A stretch of DNA of 64,000 nucleotides from Stenotrophomonas bentonitica (lineage in GTDB: Bacteria > Pseudomonadota > Gammaproteobacteria > Xanthomonadales > Xanthomonadaceae). The stretch is from NCBI RefSeq assembly GCF_013185915.1, contig NZ_JAAZUH010000002.1, forward strand, positions 310,001 to 374,000, given 5' to 3'. The position numbers and the translations under genes were made by a program. The notes under the pieces were generated by a model. It was not told the origin of the DNA. It made no database searches and was given only the letters and a program-made list of their open reading frames with translations. Shown one piece after another: positions 15,273-22,663 of the stretch. Within the stretch, counting starts at the first letter, position 1; every line of letters begins with the position of its first letter.

Positions 15273-16904
15273 TCACTCCCCAACATCCCCAGCACTCTCA
15301 CACCGCTTCCCCTCCGCACACAACCGATCCAACAACGCCAACGTAACCCCATTGCTCCACCCAAACCCATCCTGCAGCGGATACTCCCCGCCGCCCCCAC
15401 CGCCCGCAGACCCGTCCACCACATACTTCTCCACCAACTTCCCCTCGCGGTCATAAACCGTCTGCACCGTCCGCAGGAACCGCACGCCGATCTGCCGCGC
15501 CAATGCGTCCTGCCGATACCGCTGCAACCCATCCACCGCCACCCACTGCAACGGCGCCCACCCATTCGGCGCATCCCACTGCTGCCCCGTGTTCTCCGTG
15601 GTGGTCAACAACCCACCCGCGCGCACCAGCTGCGCCTGCACAGCATCCGCAGTCCGCCGCGCCTGCGTCGAATCCGCCACCTGCAACCACAACGGAAACA
15701 GCGCCGCCGCCGTCAGCGCAGGGCGGGGCGTACCGCGTTCCAGATCGCGATCCGCATACCAGCCCTGCCGCTCGTCCCAAAGCAGCGCATTGATCGCCCG
15801 CTTGCGCTGCTCCGCCAGCCGCCGGAAATCACGCGCCTCAGCACGCTCCCCAACCGCACGACTGGCCCGCGCCAACGTAACCTCCAGATGGAACAGCAAA
15901 CTGTTCAGATCCACAGGCACGATCTCGGTGGTATGAATGCTGCCCAGCTCCGCCGGATGCACCAGCCACCGCGAACTGAAATCCCATCCAGACTCCGCCC
16001 CCGCACGCAGATCTCGATACACCTGCGAAGGCGCACGATCCGGCACCGTCGCCGCCGTAGCCAGATCATCCGTCCACGACTCCGTACGCGGCACCGCCCG
16101 CGCATCCCAATAGCGGTTGAGCAGGCTGCCATCATTCATCCGCACCACGCGCTCACTGGCCGCACCCGGCGCCAACCCCTCCGCCCCACGCATCCAGAAC
16201 GCATGCTCCGTGCGCAGCTGCGGCAGATAGCGGCGATACGCCTCATCGCCCTCATGCGTCGCCAGCAGGTCCACCATCAAGCTGAAGAACGGCGGCTGCG
16301 AACGGCTCAGGTAGTAACTGCGATTGCCATTCGGAATGTGCCCGTACTGGTCGAGCTGCCACGCGAAGTTGTCCACCATGTCGCGCACCTGCTGCCAGCG
16401 ACCGCTGGACGCCAGGCCCAGCAGGGTGAAGTAGCTGTCCCAGTAGTACACCTCGCGGAAGCGCCCACCCGGAACCACATACGGCTTGGGCAACGGCAGT
16501 AGCGACCCACGCGGATCCACCGTCTCGGTGCTCCGGGTCAGCACCGGCCACAGCCCCTCGATATGCGCGCGCAGGGTTTCACCGGCAGGCGGCACATACG
16601 GAGTCCCTTCAACCGGCACCGTGAAATGGTCAGCCACGAAGGCGGGCAGGGCATACCCCGGCTGTGCCTGGGCGCGCGCCCACTCCGCCAGCAGCGAATC
16701 CGGGTCCTGATGCGGCACCGCGTCGGCAAAGGTCTTCTGGTCCTTGAACAGGTGCGCCCGCTGGACCTGCTGGAACAAGGGCTGCCACTGCTGGTCGGGT
16801 GGCTGCGGAGCCTGGGCAGGCGGGGCGGCTGCCGCCGGAGCGGAGCAGAGCAGGGTGGCCAGCAGCAGGCGGGGCATGCGCACGGGTGACTTCATGAACG
16901 GCAT
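15273..16904 (-). CDS. treA: periplasmic trehalase, GH37 family
   Basis: Hydrolyses trehalose to two glucose units in the periplasm. 543 residues. An N-terminal signal peptide ([18 protein letters not shown]) follows two possible upstream starts (16904 and 16895). Both GH37 signatures are present: [15 protein letters not shown] near residue 147 and [13 protein letters not shown] near residue 430. The glycine-rich stretch [19 protein letters not shown] near the C-terminus is also typical. Monocistronic; its 3' end abuts the REP-like region at 15184-15241. Confidence 0.95.
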   Translation of the reverse strand: MPFMKSPVRMPRLLLATLLCSAPAAAAPPAQAPQPPDQQWQPLFQQVQRAHLFKDQKTFADAVPHQDPDSLLAEWARAQAQPGYALPAFVADHFTVPVEGTPYVPPAGETLRAHIEGLWPVLTRSTETVDPRGSLLPLPKPYVVPGGRFREVYYWDSYFTLLGLASSGRWQQVRDMVDNFAWQLDQYGHIPNGNRSYYLSRSQPPFFSLMVDLLATHEGDEAYRRYLPQLRTEHAFWMRGAEGLAPGAASERVVRMNDGSLLNRYWDARAVPRTESWTDDLATAATVPDRAPSQVYRDLRAGAESGWDFSSRWLVHPAELGSIHTTEIVPVDLNSLLFHLEVTLARASRAVGERAEARDFRRLAEQRKRAINALLWDERQGWYADRDLERGTPRPALTAAALFPLWLQVADSTQARRTADAVQAQLVRAGGLLTTTENTGQQWDAPNGWAPLQWVAVDGLQRYRQDALARQIGVRFLRTVQTVYDREGKLVEKYVVDGSAGGGGGGEYPLQDGFGWSNGVTLALLDRLCAEGKRCESAGDVGE

Positions 16905-17023
16905 CCGGAAGGCAACACCCCGACTCTAGGGGCGGGAACGTCAACACCGGGTGCGCCCCGGCCAGCACAGGCCCCGGCGCCGATTGACCCACCCAGCCGC
17001 TCCCCTTTAGAATTGCCTGCTCA

Positions 17024-17099
17024 GCCGGAATAGCTCAGTTGGTAGAGCGGCGCATTCGTAATGCGTAGGTCGCAGGTTCGATTCCTGTTTCCGGCACCA
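17024..17099 (+). tRNA. tRNA-Thr (anticodon CGT)
   Basis: 76-nt cloverleaf with encoded CCA. Acceptor stem GCCGGAA/TTCCGGC, D-arm GCTCAGTTGGTAGAGC, anticodon CGT at 17057-17059 in loop TTCGTAA, T-arm with GGTTCGATTCC. Reads ACG codons. A GC-rich terminator follows directly, then a patch of lower-GC accessory genes. Confidence 0.97.
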
Positions 17100-17107
17100 G
17101 TTTCATC

Positions 17108-17137
17108 AAAAGCCCCGGCCTTGGTCGGGGCTTTTTG
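17108..17137 (+). terminator. Rho-independent terminator after tRNA-Thr
   Basis: AAAGCCCCGGCC / GGTCGGGGCTTTTTG stem-loop with T-tract, 8 bp after the tRNA 3' end. Confidence 0.9.
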
Positions 17138-17421
17138 TTTTCGGTGCGTTCGGAACCTATTGATGGAAAAGGGATTCGTGTCGGACTGATTGCTGGCTGT
17201 TCTTCCATGCCGCTCATTGCGGATGGTTGGTGTCCGCGCTGAGACCTAGGACCTCTTTGACCATCTGGCTTCAGAGGACCTTCCGCTCAGTCAATCGTCA
17301 TCACGCTCGGAAAGTTCGAGATCCCGACCAGCACGCGACTCTTTGGGGCGAGTCTCCTGGGAGCATTCGCTTGACGCTGGTATGCCGAGACTCGTTACTC
17401 TGAGGCTCGGCAAGTGCCGTT
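17138..17421. other. gap downstream of tRNA-Thr with no recognisable gene
   Basis: Lower-GC sequence than the core chromosome. I see no coding frame with a credible start and no second copy of the tRNA 3' end that would mark an integration site. Confidence 0.5.
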
Positions 17422-17967
17422 TCAGGGACTAGAAATGGGTTCCGCTGTTGCGCCGCATCGCGCAGCCAAGTAGGTGGTAAACATAAGTTCTTTATCGCTG
17501 CTGTAGGCTCCACTCAGTTGTTCCAGCCACATCAGGTTGAGCCGGGCATCGAACAGACTTGCAAAGAGGAAATCGTCGGAAGTATCGAGGCGATACGCCT
17601 TCACCAGATTGTTAAAGAACTGATTGTTGCTGGAGCCGCCTTTTCCTACTTTGGCCGCTTCGTTCAAGATCGTGGATAGTTCCCCTGCGGCATGTGCGCT
17701 AACTGCTGCAATCGCAGACTTCGTGCATGCGCGAGCAATCATGTCTCGGTCAGATACGCCCGAAGTCACGCGAGTCACATCAATGTGCGCGCGGCGCGTG
17801 GGTGCTTCTTGCGACAGGGCCTGTGCGCACATCAGTGCTGTTATCGCAAAGGAAAGCAGACCGACTTTGAGGGTTTGTTCAAACTTTAGGGCCAGGTGGA
17901 CCTTGGTGAGCTTGGGGTCAAACGAGCGCTCATGGGGCTTGATGAGGTCATAAAGGAGCACGTGCAA
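17422..17967 (-). CDS. hypothetical exported protein
   Basis: No family recognised. 181 residues if started at TTG 17967; a hydrophobic stretch (VGLLSFAITALMCAQALSQ) around residues 35-53 looks like a signal peptide, so the true start is unclear. The remainder is soluble and slightly acidic (DVTRVTSGVSDRDMIARAC...). It overlaps the 3' end of the HNH gene by 20 bp on the same strand, suggesting co-transcription. GC is lower than the core genome. Confidence 0.5.
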   Translation of the reverse strand: MHVLLYDLIKPHERSFDPKLTKVHLALKFEQTLKVGLLSFAITALMCAQALSQEAPTRRAHIDVTRVTSGVSDRDMIARACTKSAIAAVSAHAAGELSTILNEAAKVGKGGSSNNQFFNNLVKAYRLDTSDDFLFASLFDARLNLMWLEQLSGAYSSDKELMFTTYLAARCGATAEPISSP

Positions 17968-18301
17968 TCCCTGGCGGTAATGAGGTCCACCATTTTCCGC
18001 TCATAACGCGCCGTTGCACCAGTGCTCGGAAGGATTCTGGAGAGGGCGCGGGTCCTGGCCGCTTATGGCGGCGATGGTTGCAGCAGGCATGGGCCGCCAC
18101 CACGTTGTTGGCCGCGTCTTTCCCTCCGTCTTGCTTGGCCACCAAGTGCTCTGCCGTACATTGGAAGGGCGCAGCTGAGCGCGGGCGGAGGCCCAACTCA
18201 CTGGGACACCGTAGCCACATCGGCAGGTCGCAATAGAAGCAGCGACCGGACTGTGATTCAAATTTGGCGGCGCGAAGAAACTTGAGGCGTTTCTTGCTCA
18301 T
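17948..18301 (-). CDS. HNH endonuclease family protein
   Basis: Putative DNA nuclease. 117 residues from ATG 18301 (MSKKRLKFLRAAKFESQ), preceded by GGAG. The fold signature is CFYCDLPM (zinc pair), CTAEHLVAKQDGG (the catalytic His is in EHL), NNVVAAHACCNHRRH (Asn and second zinc pair). This matches small free-standing HNH enzymes found near tRNA genes, prophages and defence loci. It is divergent from a PD-(D/E)XK-like gene, 275 bp away. Whether it restricts foreign DNA or is a homing-type remnant is not shown. Confidence 0.75.
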   Translation of the reverse strand: MSKKRLKFLRAAKFESQSGRCFYCDLPMWLRCPSELGLRPRSAAPFQCTAEHLVAKQDGGKDAANNVVAAHACCNHRRHKRPGPAPSPESFRALVQRRVMSGKWWTSLPPGIARAPL

Positions 18302-18576
18302 AGGGGGCTCCGGAATCAGAAGACGATTCCCGTGCCTCCTTTTGGAGAACCTCGGGCACCCGGAGCCTATTGGCATGCGGGCACAACGCCGACGCTTCTG
18401 CGACCGGCATTCGCTTTATAGCCTGACTCCGAGCCACGCGCAATGCCCGCCGCCGGGGTCGGTGAGCTGCCAGGAGCTGACGAAAAAGGCTCAAGTGGCG
18501 GCTGGGACCTGTGGTCTTTTCCTTGGCTCTTTCGCTCGCTATGCTCCGTCGCTCCACCGCGTGCAAGGAACGCCCA

Positions 18577-19491
18577 ATGGAACCCTTTGACTGGTCGAAA
18601 GCCCCATTCGCTTCAACCCACTGGCGGGGGCAGGTTATCCCGGACGCCTTACCTATACTGATCCGGTGGGCCCAAGAGGGAGAGCCCCACACCTACAGCG
18701 ATTTGGCGCAAGAGCTGCATGACCAGTTCGGCCACGCCATAAAGCCCCGGAAGGATCTCTACGGAACCGTTGCCGGAGGTGTAGCACAAGCGATCGAGTG
18801 GTTAAGTGGCCAGTGGGAGACGCCGATCCCGCCGCTCCATGTCATCGTGGTGAACAAACAAACGTGGCACCCTGGCGATGGCGCGATCACCATCTCCCCC
18901 GCTTACTTTTATGGCAAGAAGTGGAGCACTGAAGAGGAAAAGCGGGCGCACCTTCGTCAAGCCATGGAGGACGTTTTTACCTACCCCGATTGGAACAAAG
19001 TAGCGGAAGCGCTTCGTGCTAAGACGCTCACTCCACGATCGGGTGCCAAGCCAGTCGATGCCAACCACCCGCCGATCCCATTGCCCAAGGTTCAGCAAGG
19101 GGGAGGTCCAGAGAGCCTTGAGCATCAAGCGCTCAAGCGTTGGGTGAGAGAACATCCGCAGGAACTAATCGATTACGGTTTGTTTGAGACGGGTGAGAAC
19201 GAGAAGCTGTTGAGCAGCGGTGACCGCTTGGACGTTCTTTTTGACAATGGCAGGCAGCGCTTGGCGGTGGAGGTAAAGACGAGCAAGTGCTCCGAGTCCG
19301 AGTTGATGCGAGGTGTTTACCAGTGCGTCAAATACAGGGCGATCCTTCGGGCGGAGCAGTTGGCACTGCGGCATGTGCCCACCGGCGATGCGGTCCTCAT
19401 ATGTCCCCGAGCACCCGGTAAGGAAACGAAGGCGCTCATCAAGCTCTTGAATGTCAACTTCCATCGAGTGCCGACGGATGCGGAGTCCTGA
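18577..19491 (+). CDS. predicted PD-(D/E)XK-type nuclease or related DNA-processing protein
   Basis: 304 residues from ATG 18577 (MEPFDWSKAPF). The N-terminal ~90 residues (HTYSDLAQELHDQFG...) resemble a small winged-helix/MGMT-like DNA-binding module. The C-terminal ~120 residues carry GDRLDVLFDNGRQRLAVEVK, a typical D-x(n)-ExK catalytic arrangement, followed by a helix with Q and Y residues (GVYQCVKYRAIL). No exact family recognised. Lower GC than the core. Divergent from the HNH gene next to tRNA-Thr, so the two may be parts of an acquired defence or recombination cassette. Confidence 0.6.
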   Translation: MEPFDWSKAPFASTHWRGQVIPDALPILIRWAQEGEPHTYSDLAQELHDQFGHAIKPRKDLYGTVAGGVAQAIEWLSGQWETPIPPLHVIVVNKQTWHPGDGAITISPAYFYGKKWSTEEEKRAHLRQAMEDVFTYPDWNKVAEALRAKTLTPRSGAKPVDANHPPIPLPKVQQGGGPESLEHQALKRWVREHPQELIDYGLFETGENEKLLSSGDRLDVLFDNGRQRLAVEVKTSKCSESELMRGVYQCVKYRAILRAEQLALRHVPTGDAVLICPRAPGKETKALIKLLNVNFHRVPTDAES

Positions 19492-20018
19492 GAGTCATCC
19501 GCAAACTTGAAGGAGGGCGAGTGCATGACCCAAGCACATCTCGGCGAGAAAGGACGGGCTACGCGCTCCATCGGGCCCTCGCATGGCCGGGGTGGAACTC
19601 CACCCCTGGACTGGAGCCAGCCAGGCCTCAGTGCTGGTGGTTGCGGGTGACTCGTGCCCGCGTGGGGAGTAGTAGCTGTTCCCTCCCCATCTGGCCTCAG
19701 AGGGCCCCTCCACACGCCCGATCCTCATATGGCAGGGAACATCTAAAGTGCAATCTGCCCATGATGTTCTTGGGGGCATCGGGAAGTGACATAGGCTGCA
19801 CGACTGTTTGAGAGAGCCAAGGATCAGTAAGACGGAAATGCCGCTCGTCGGAAAGCCCGCTTGGGGCATAAGTCGCGCACCCATAAAATGCGACAATCGT
19901 CACAAATCTTGACTATCCCGACCTCGGCCTGTTCAGCGAAGTGGGATGCAAGGAAGCTGCAGCCTATGCAGGGGGCATAAGGCTGTGGGGACTGATGCCC
20001 CCATCCAAGGAGAAGGAA
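19492..20018. other. 527-bp region without a supportable gene
   Basis: Several short open frames exist on both strands but none has family-like composition, a good ribosome binding site and a sensible length together. It may hold decayed sequence of the accessory patch. Confidence 0.45.
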
Positions 20019-20318
20019 ATGAAGAAGCTGTTGCCCATCGTTGTCGCCGGTATCGCCCTCGCGGCCTCTTTTGCCGTTTCGGCACAAAGCCATTCGGTGA
20101 AGGGGCATTATCGCTCGGACGGTACTTACGTCCAGCCTCACTACCGTAGCAATGCGAACTCCACCAAGCTGGATAACTACAGCACTGAGGGGAACTACAA
20201 TCCCTACAACGGGAAGTCCGGCACGGTGGATCCTTACAAGCCAACTCAGAGCAATCCATACGGTAGCCCTTACAACCAGCCCAGAACGCAGCAGCGTCGG
20301 TCCGGTTACGGCTACTGA
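20019..20318 (+). CDS. small secreted protein of unknown function
   Basis: 99 residues from ATG 20019 with a strong AAGGAGAAGG ribosome binding site. Signal peptide MKKLLPIVVAGIALAASFAVSA. The mature part is rich in Tyr, Asn, Ser and Gly with repeating HYRSDGTYVQPHYRS and NPYNGKSGTVDPYKP segments, a pattern I know from short uncharacterised periplasmic proteins of many proteobacteria. A terminator follows immediately, so it is a single-gene unit. Confidence 0.8.
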   Translation: MKKLLPIVVAGIALAASFAVSAQSHSVKGHYRSDGTYVQPHYRSNANSTKLDNYSTEGNYNPYNGKSGTVDPYKPTQSNPYGSPYNQPRTQQRRSGYGY

Positions 20319-20324
20319 AGTCTA

Positions 20325-20350
20325 GGCCCCGCATTTGCGGGGCTTTCTTG
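20325..20350 (+). terminator. Rho-independent terminator
   Basis: GCCCCGCA, loop TTT, TGCGGGGC, then TTTCTT, directly after the small secreted protein gene. Confidence 0.85.
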
Positions 20351-20440
20351 TATGGCCTCTCGCTAACTAGTCGGACCAGTTGTACGCTTTACCTTAAGGT
20401 GCTTGTCTGGCATGGCGCCTCTACAAATCCAGGTTTCCCC

Positions 20441-20698
20441 ATGCGCCCCGAAGAACTCCTGCCCGACAACACGAACGAAACCGAACGCGGCGGCGTGGTG
20501 ATCCGCAAAGGCACCGTGGGTGCTTTTCTCGCCTCCGTACAGGTTTGGGGCGACCCTGCCGCCAGCGCAGATGCCAAAGCCACGGCAGAAGCGGACATGG
20601 TGTCGGTTCTGCCCGCGATGCAGGCGCTTGGTCTGCTTGAGGTGTTCGAGCTGCGCGACCCGGTGCTCAGGGCGTTGGTAGCCAAGCACCTGCCGTAA
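20441..20698 (+). CDS. hypothetical protein, 85 residues
   Basis: Starts MRPEELLPDNTNETERGG from ATG 20441; an alternative upstream start is possible because no clear ribosome binding site is seen. Composition is soluble, alanine-rich and acidic (DPAASADAKATAEADMV), ending in LRDPVLRALVAKHLP. High GC like the core genome. No function recognised. Convergent with the next small gene. Confidence 0.55.
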   Translation: MRPEELLPDNTNETERGGVVIRKGTVGAFLASVQVWGDPAASADAKATAEADMVSVLPAMQALGLLEVFELRDPVLRALVAKHLP

Positions 20699-20700
20699 CC

Positions 20701-20886
20701 TCAGGGCTGCTGTTTCCACCAATCCTTTCGGCCTCTGCCGGTCCGCCGTGCGCGCTCCTTACGCTGCGCTTCTTGCTGTTCCTCGAGAGAGCGGCGGTCA
20801 GGCCCGAAGCACATGTGATTGAACATGCCTGCGCGCTCAGCGCGCCTGGGTGGAGTGGTGTCGTGGTTGGTTGTCGTCATCAGCAC
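20701..20886 (-). CDS. hypothetical small basic protein
   Basis: 61 residues (or 59 from the second Met, MTTTNHDTTPPRR). The C-terminal half is very basic and contains FNHMCFGPDRRSLEEQQ and GRGRKDWWKQQP. No domain recognised. The stop is 2 bp from that of the convergent 85-residue gene. Confidence 0.5.
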   Translation of the reverse strand: MLMTTTNHDTTPPRRAERAGMFNHMCFGPDRRSLEEQQEAQRKERARRTGRGRKDWWKQQP

Positions 20887-21065
20887 AGGCTAATGGCGGT
20901 CCGTGTCACTCGTTGAGACGAAGCGGCACCACCTCGATTACCTGCGCTCACCACGACGCACGGCTCGAGACTGCGTTGCCGGAGTGTTGGTTCCAGGCCG
21001 GACGGTTCCCAAGCGGTCGAAGGGTCTGTACGGTTGGGACCTACTTCAAAGGAACCGAACCACAC

Positions 21066-21182
21066 ATGGGAAGCTTCTCAATCTGGCATGCGCTGATCCT
21101 GCTCATCATGCTGGCGCTGCCGGTTGCAGCTGTCGTGGCAGTCGTTCTCTTCCTGAATTTCCGCCGTCGCGCAGGCAAATGA
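21066..21182 (+). CDS. single-pass membrane micro-protein with TatA-like N-terminus
   Basis: 38 residues: MGSFSIWHALILLIMLAL, more hydrophobic residues, then FRRRAGK. The N-terminal pattern (G-S-F-S-I-W-H) is the one found at the start of TatA proteins, but the amphipathic helix of TatA is absent. Too short for confident assignment; the strong hydrophobicity and the positive C-terminus argue that it is a real inner-membrane peptide. Confidence 0.45.
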   Translation: MGSFSIWHALILLIMLALPVAAVVAVVLFLNFRRRAGK

Positions 21183-21197
21183 TGCGGCAGGAGCGCG

Positions 21198-21554
21198 TCA
21201 GCGCTTGACGCGCCGACTGAACCGCCCGTTGATGGTCACCGTTCTCTGCGCCAACCCGAACAGAAGCTGGCGCAGGTAACCACCCATCGCCCCTGCGGCG
21301 AGGCCGGCGACTACACGGCGTGCGGGCTGAAGCGCACCCCGGGCGCGCTCCGCAAGCCAGGGCAGGGTAGCCACCAACTGGCTGCCCAGCACCAAGGCCA
21401 ATACATCGAGCCCAACCATATCCACCAGCGCCGCCAAGGGTGCCAGCTCCGGGTTGCATGCCAACAGCAGCACCAGAACCACGGTGGATACCGCTATCAC
21501 CCGGCGACCGGCCGTGCTGGCGGTGAATCTACGCAGAGCGGAGAACAGGGGCAC
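21198..21554 (-). CDS. hypothetical membrane protein
   Basis: 118 residues with two or three hydrophobic helices (VIAVSTVVLVLLLACNP and LAALVDMVGLDVLALVLGSQ) and basic ends. High GC and codon use like the host. No family named with confidence. Convergent with the 38-residue micro-protein gene. Confidence 0.55.
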   Translation of the reverse strand: MPLFSALRRFTASTAGRRVIAVSTVVLVLLLACNPELAPLAALVDMVGLDVLALVLGSQLVATLPWLAERARGALQPARRVVAGLAAGAMGGYLRQLLFGLAQRTVTINGRFSRRVKR

Positions 21555-21608
21555 GGAGGTTACTCGCGTGGGGTCTGTCTTCGATCATGGGGCCGTCAGC
21601 GGCCGGGT

Positions 21609-21830
21609 TCAACGCCCCCACCGGGGTAGCCTCGGCGATTTTCTCCAGCGCATGGTCCTGGGTGGAGGTGGGAACCTTTTAGCGTGGTGAGAGTTCCTCG
21701 ACTGTTTCTTGGGTCGGTGCGCGACTGCGATGCCCAAACTGATCTGAGGCCGCTGATCGATGAACCATTTCCGGCAGTAACGATAAATTATCAATGTGAC
21801 GCCTTTGATGGGCCTTTGGTCGGCCAGAGG
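21609..21830 (-). pseudogene. decayed 3' end of an arylsulfatase gene
   Basis: On the minus strand a ~60-codon stretch matches the C-terminus of the intact arylsulfatase at 22664-24205 but needs a frameshift and contains an in-frame stop. KWFIDQRPQISLGIAV aligns with DWFIDHVPQINLGLAV. After the frame change, ETVEELSPR-stop-K aligns with DSFKEFPPRQK and DHALEKIAEAT with DQAMEKIVDAT. The intact and decayed ends flank the AbiEi-like gene. Confidence 0.75.
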
Positions 21831-21847
21831 TATCCCCACGCTACTTT

Positions 21848-21878
21848 TTGTTAGATATGTGAAAGAAATATCTAACAA
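21848..21878 (+). promoter_or_regulatory. palindromic operator upstream of the AbiEi-like gene
   Basis: Perfect 11-bp inverted repeat: TTGTTAGATAT at 21848-21858 and ATATCTAACAA at 21868-21878, separated by 9 bp and located 21-51 bp before the ATG. AbiEi antitoxins of type IV systems bind inverted repeats upstream of their own genes, so autoregulation is the natural inference. Confidence 0.6.
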
Positions 21879-21898
21879 TCCGAACGATCCTTCCTGCC

Positions 21899-22504
21899 AT
21901 GACCGCGTCCAAGTCCATCCGCCAGAAGATCGCCTCGCTGCCGCGCAATGAGCCCTTCACCCCGGTTCTGTTTGTTGGGCTGGGCTCTCGCGCGGCCATC
22001 GACCAGACCCTCATGCGCCTGACCAAGGAAGGCGACATTGAGCGCGTGGGACGTGGTGTGTATGTGCGCCCGCGCCCAACCGCGTTCGGCTTCAACGCCA
22101 AGCCGACGGCGGAACAGGTGGCACATGCCATTGCTAAAGCGGAAAACGCGACCATCGAGATCCAAGGCGCTGAAGCTGCTCGCCGTTTTGGCTTCTCTAC
22201 CCAGATGCCCACTCAGCCGGTGTACCTCACGTCGGGGTCGTCGCGCCGCCTGAAGTTGGGCAGGCTCCGCCTGACCCTCAAGCATGTCTCGCCGCGGAAG
22301 CTGGCCTTGGCCGGTACCGAGGCCGGCCCAGCCATGTCTGCGTTGTGGTATCTGGGCAAGTCAGAGGTCAGTGAACGGACCTTCGCCCAGCTGGCCCGTC
22401 AAATGCCGGCTGATGCGTTCCGCATGTTGTCCGCGAACAAGGCGAGGATGCCCTCCTGGATGTCGAGCGCCCTGACCCGTTACGAGAACCGCGCCTGTAT
22501 CTGA
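21899..22504 (+). CDS. AbiEi/DUF6088-type transcriptional regulator (type IV antitoxin-like)
   Basis: 201 residues, start MTASKSIRQKIASLPR. The N-terminal winged-helix segment (PVLFVGLGSRAAIDQTLMRLTKEGDIERVGRGVYVRP) and the central AEQVAHAIAKAENATIEIQGAEAAR-type region are characteristic of DUF6088/AbiEi proteins. These normally precede an AbiEii-like nucleotidyltransferase toxin. Here no AbiEii follows; a 47-codon frame and the arylsulfatase 3' end come next. It is either an orphan antitoxin or the remains of a type IV toxin-antitoxin/abortive infection locus. The upstream palindrome suggests it still controls its own transcription. Confidence 0.8.
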   Translation: MTASKSIRQKIASLPRNEPFTPVLFVGLGSRAAIDQTLMRLTKEGDIERVGRGVYVRPRPTAFGFNAKPTAEQVAHAIAKAENATIEIQGAEAARRFGFSTQMPTQPVYLTSGSSRRLKLGRLRLTLKHVSPRKLALAGTEAGPAMSALWYLGKSEVSERTFAQLARQMPADAFRMLSANKARMPSWMSSALTRYENRACI

Positions 22505-22518
22505 GCCTGGCAGCTGGA

Positions 22519-22662
22519 ATGCTCAGCGTGTCACTGCCAAACTTCGACGAAGTTCTGGCAGACATACACGCTGAGCGAAACAGGATAAACGCGGCCGTTC
22601 AAGCCTATCGGAAGGCTGTCGCGGCCGCGGAAGGTGCAGAAAACACGACGGAAGCGTCCTGA
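22519..22662 (+). CDS. possible 47-residue protein downstream of the AbiEi-like gene
   Basis: Short frame MLSVSLPNFDEVLADIHAE ending AENTTEAS, starting 14 bp after the AbiEi-like stop; it ends 2 bp before the convergent arylsulfatase stop. It looks helical and soluble and has no resemblance to AbiEii. It could be a remnant or a chance frame. Confidence 0.3.
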   Translation: MLSVSLPNFDEVLADIHAERNRINAAVQAYRKAVAAAEGAENTTEAS

Positions 22663-22663
22663 T

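Noticed and set aside
17024..19500. tRNA-Thr as attachment site of an island
   Set aside because: I found no repeat of the tRNA 3' end downstream and no integrase nearby.
19697..19903. 68-codon minus-strand frame
   Set aside because: No ribosome binding site, odd composition, and other frames overlap equally well.
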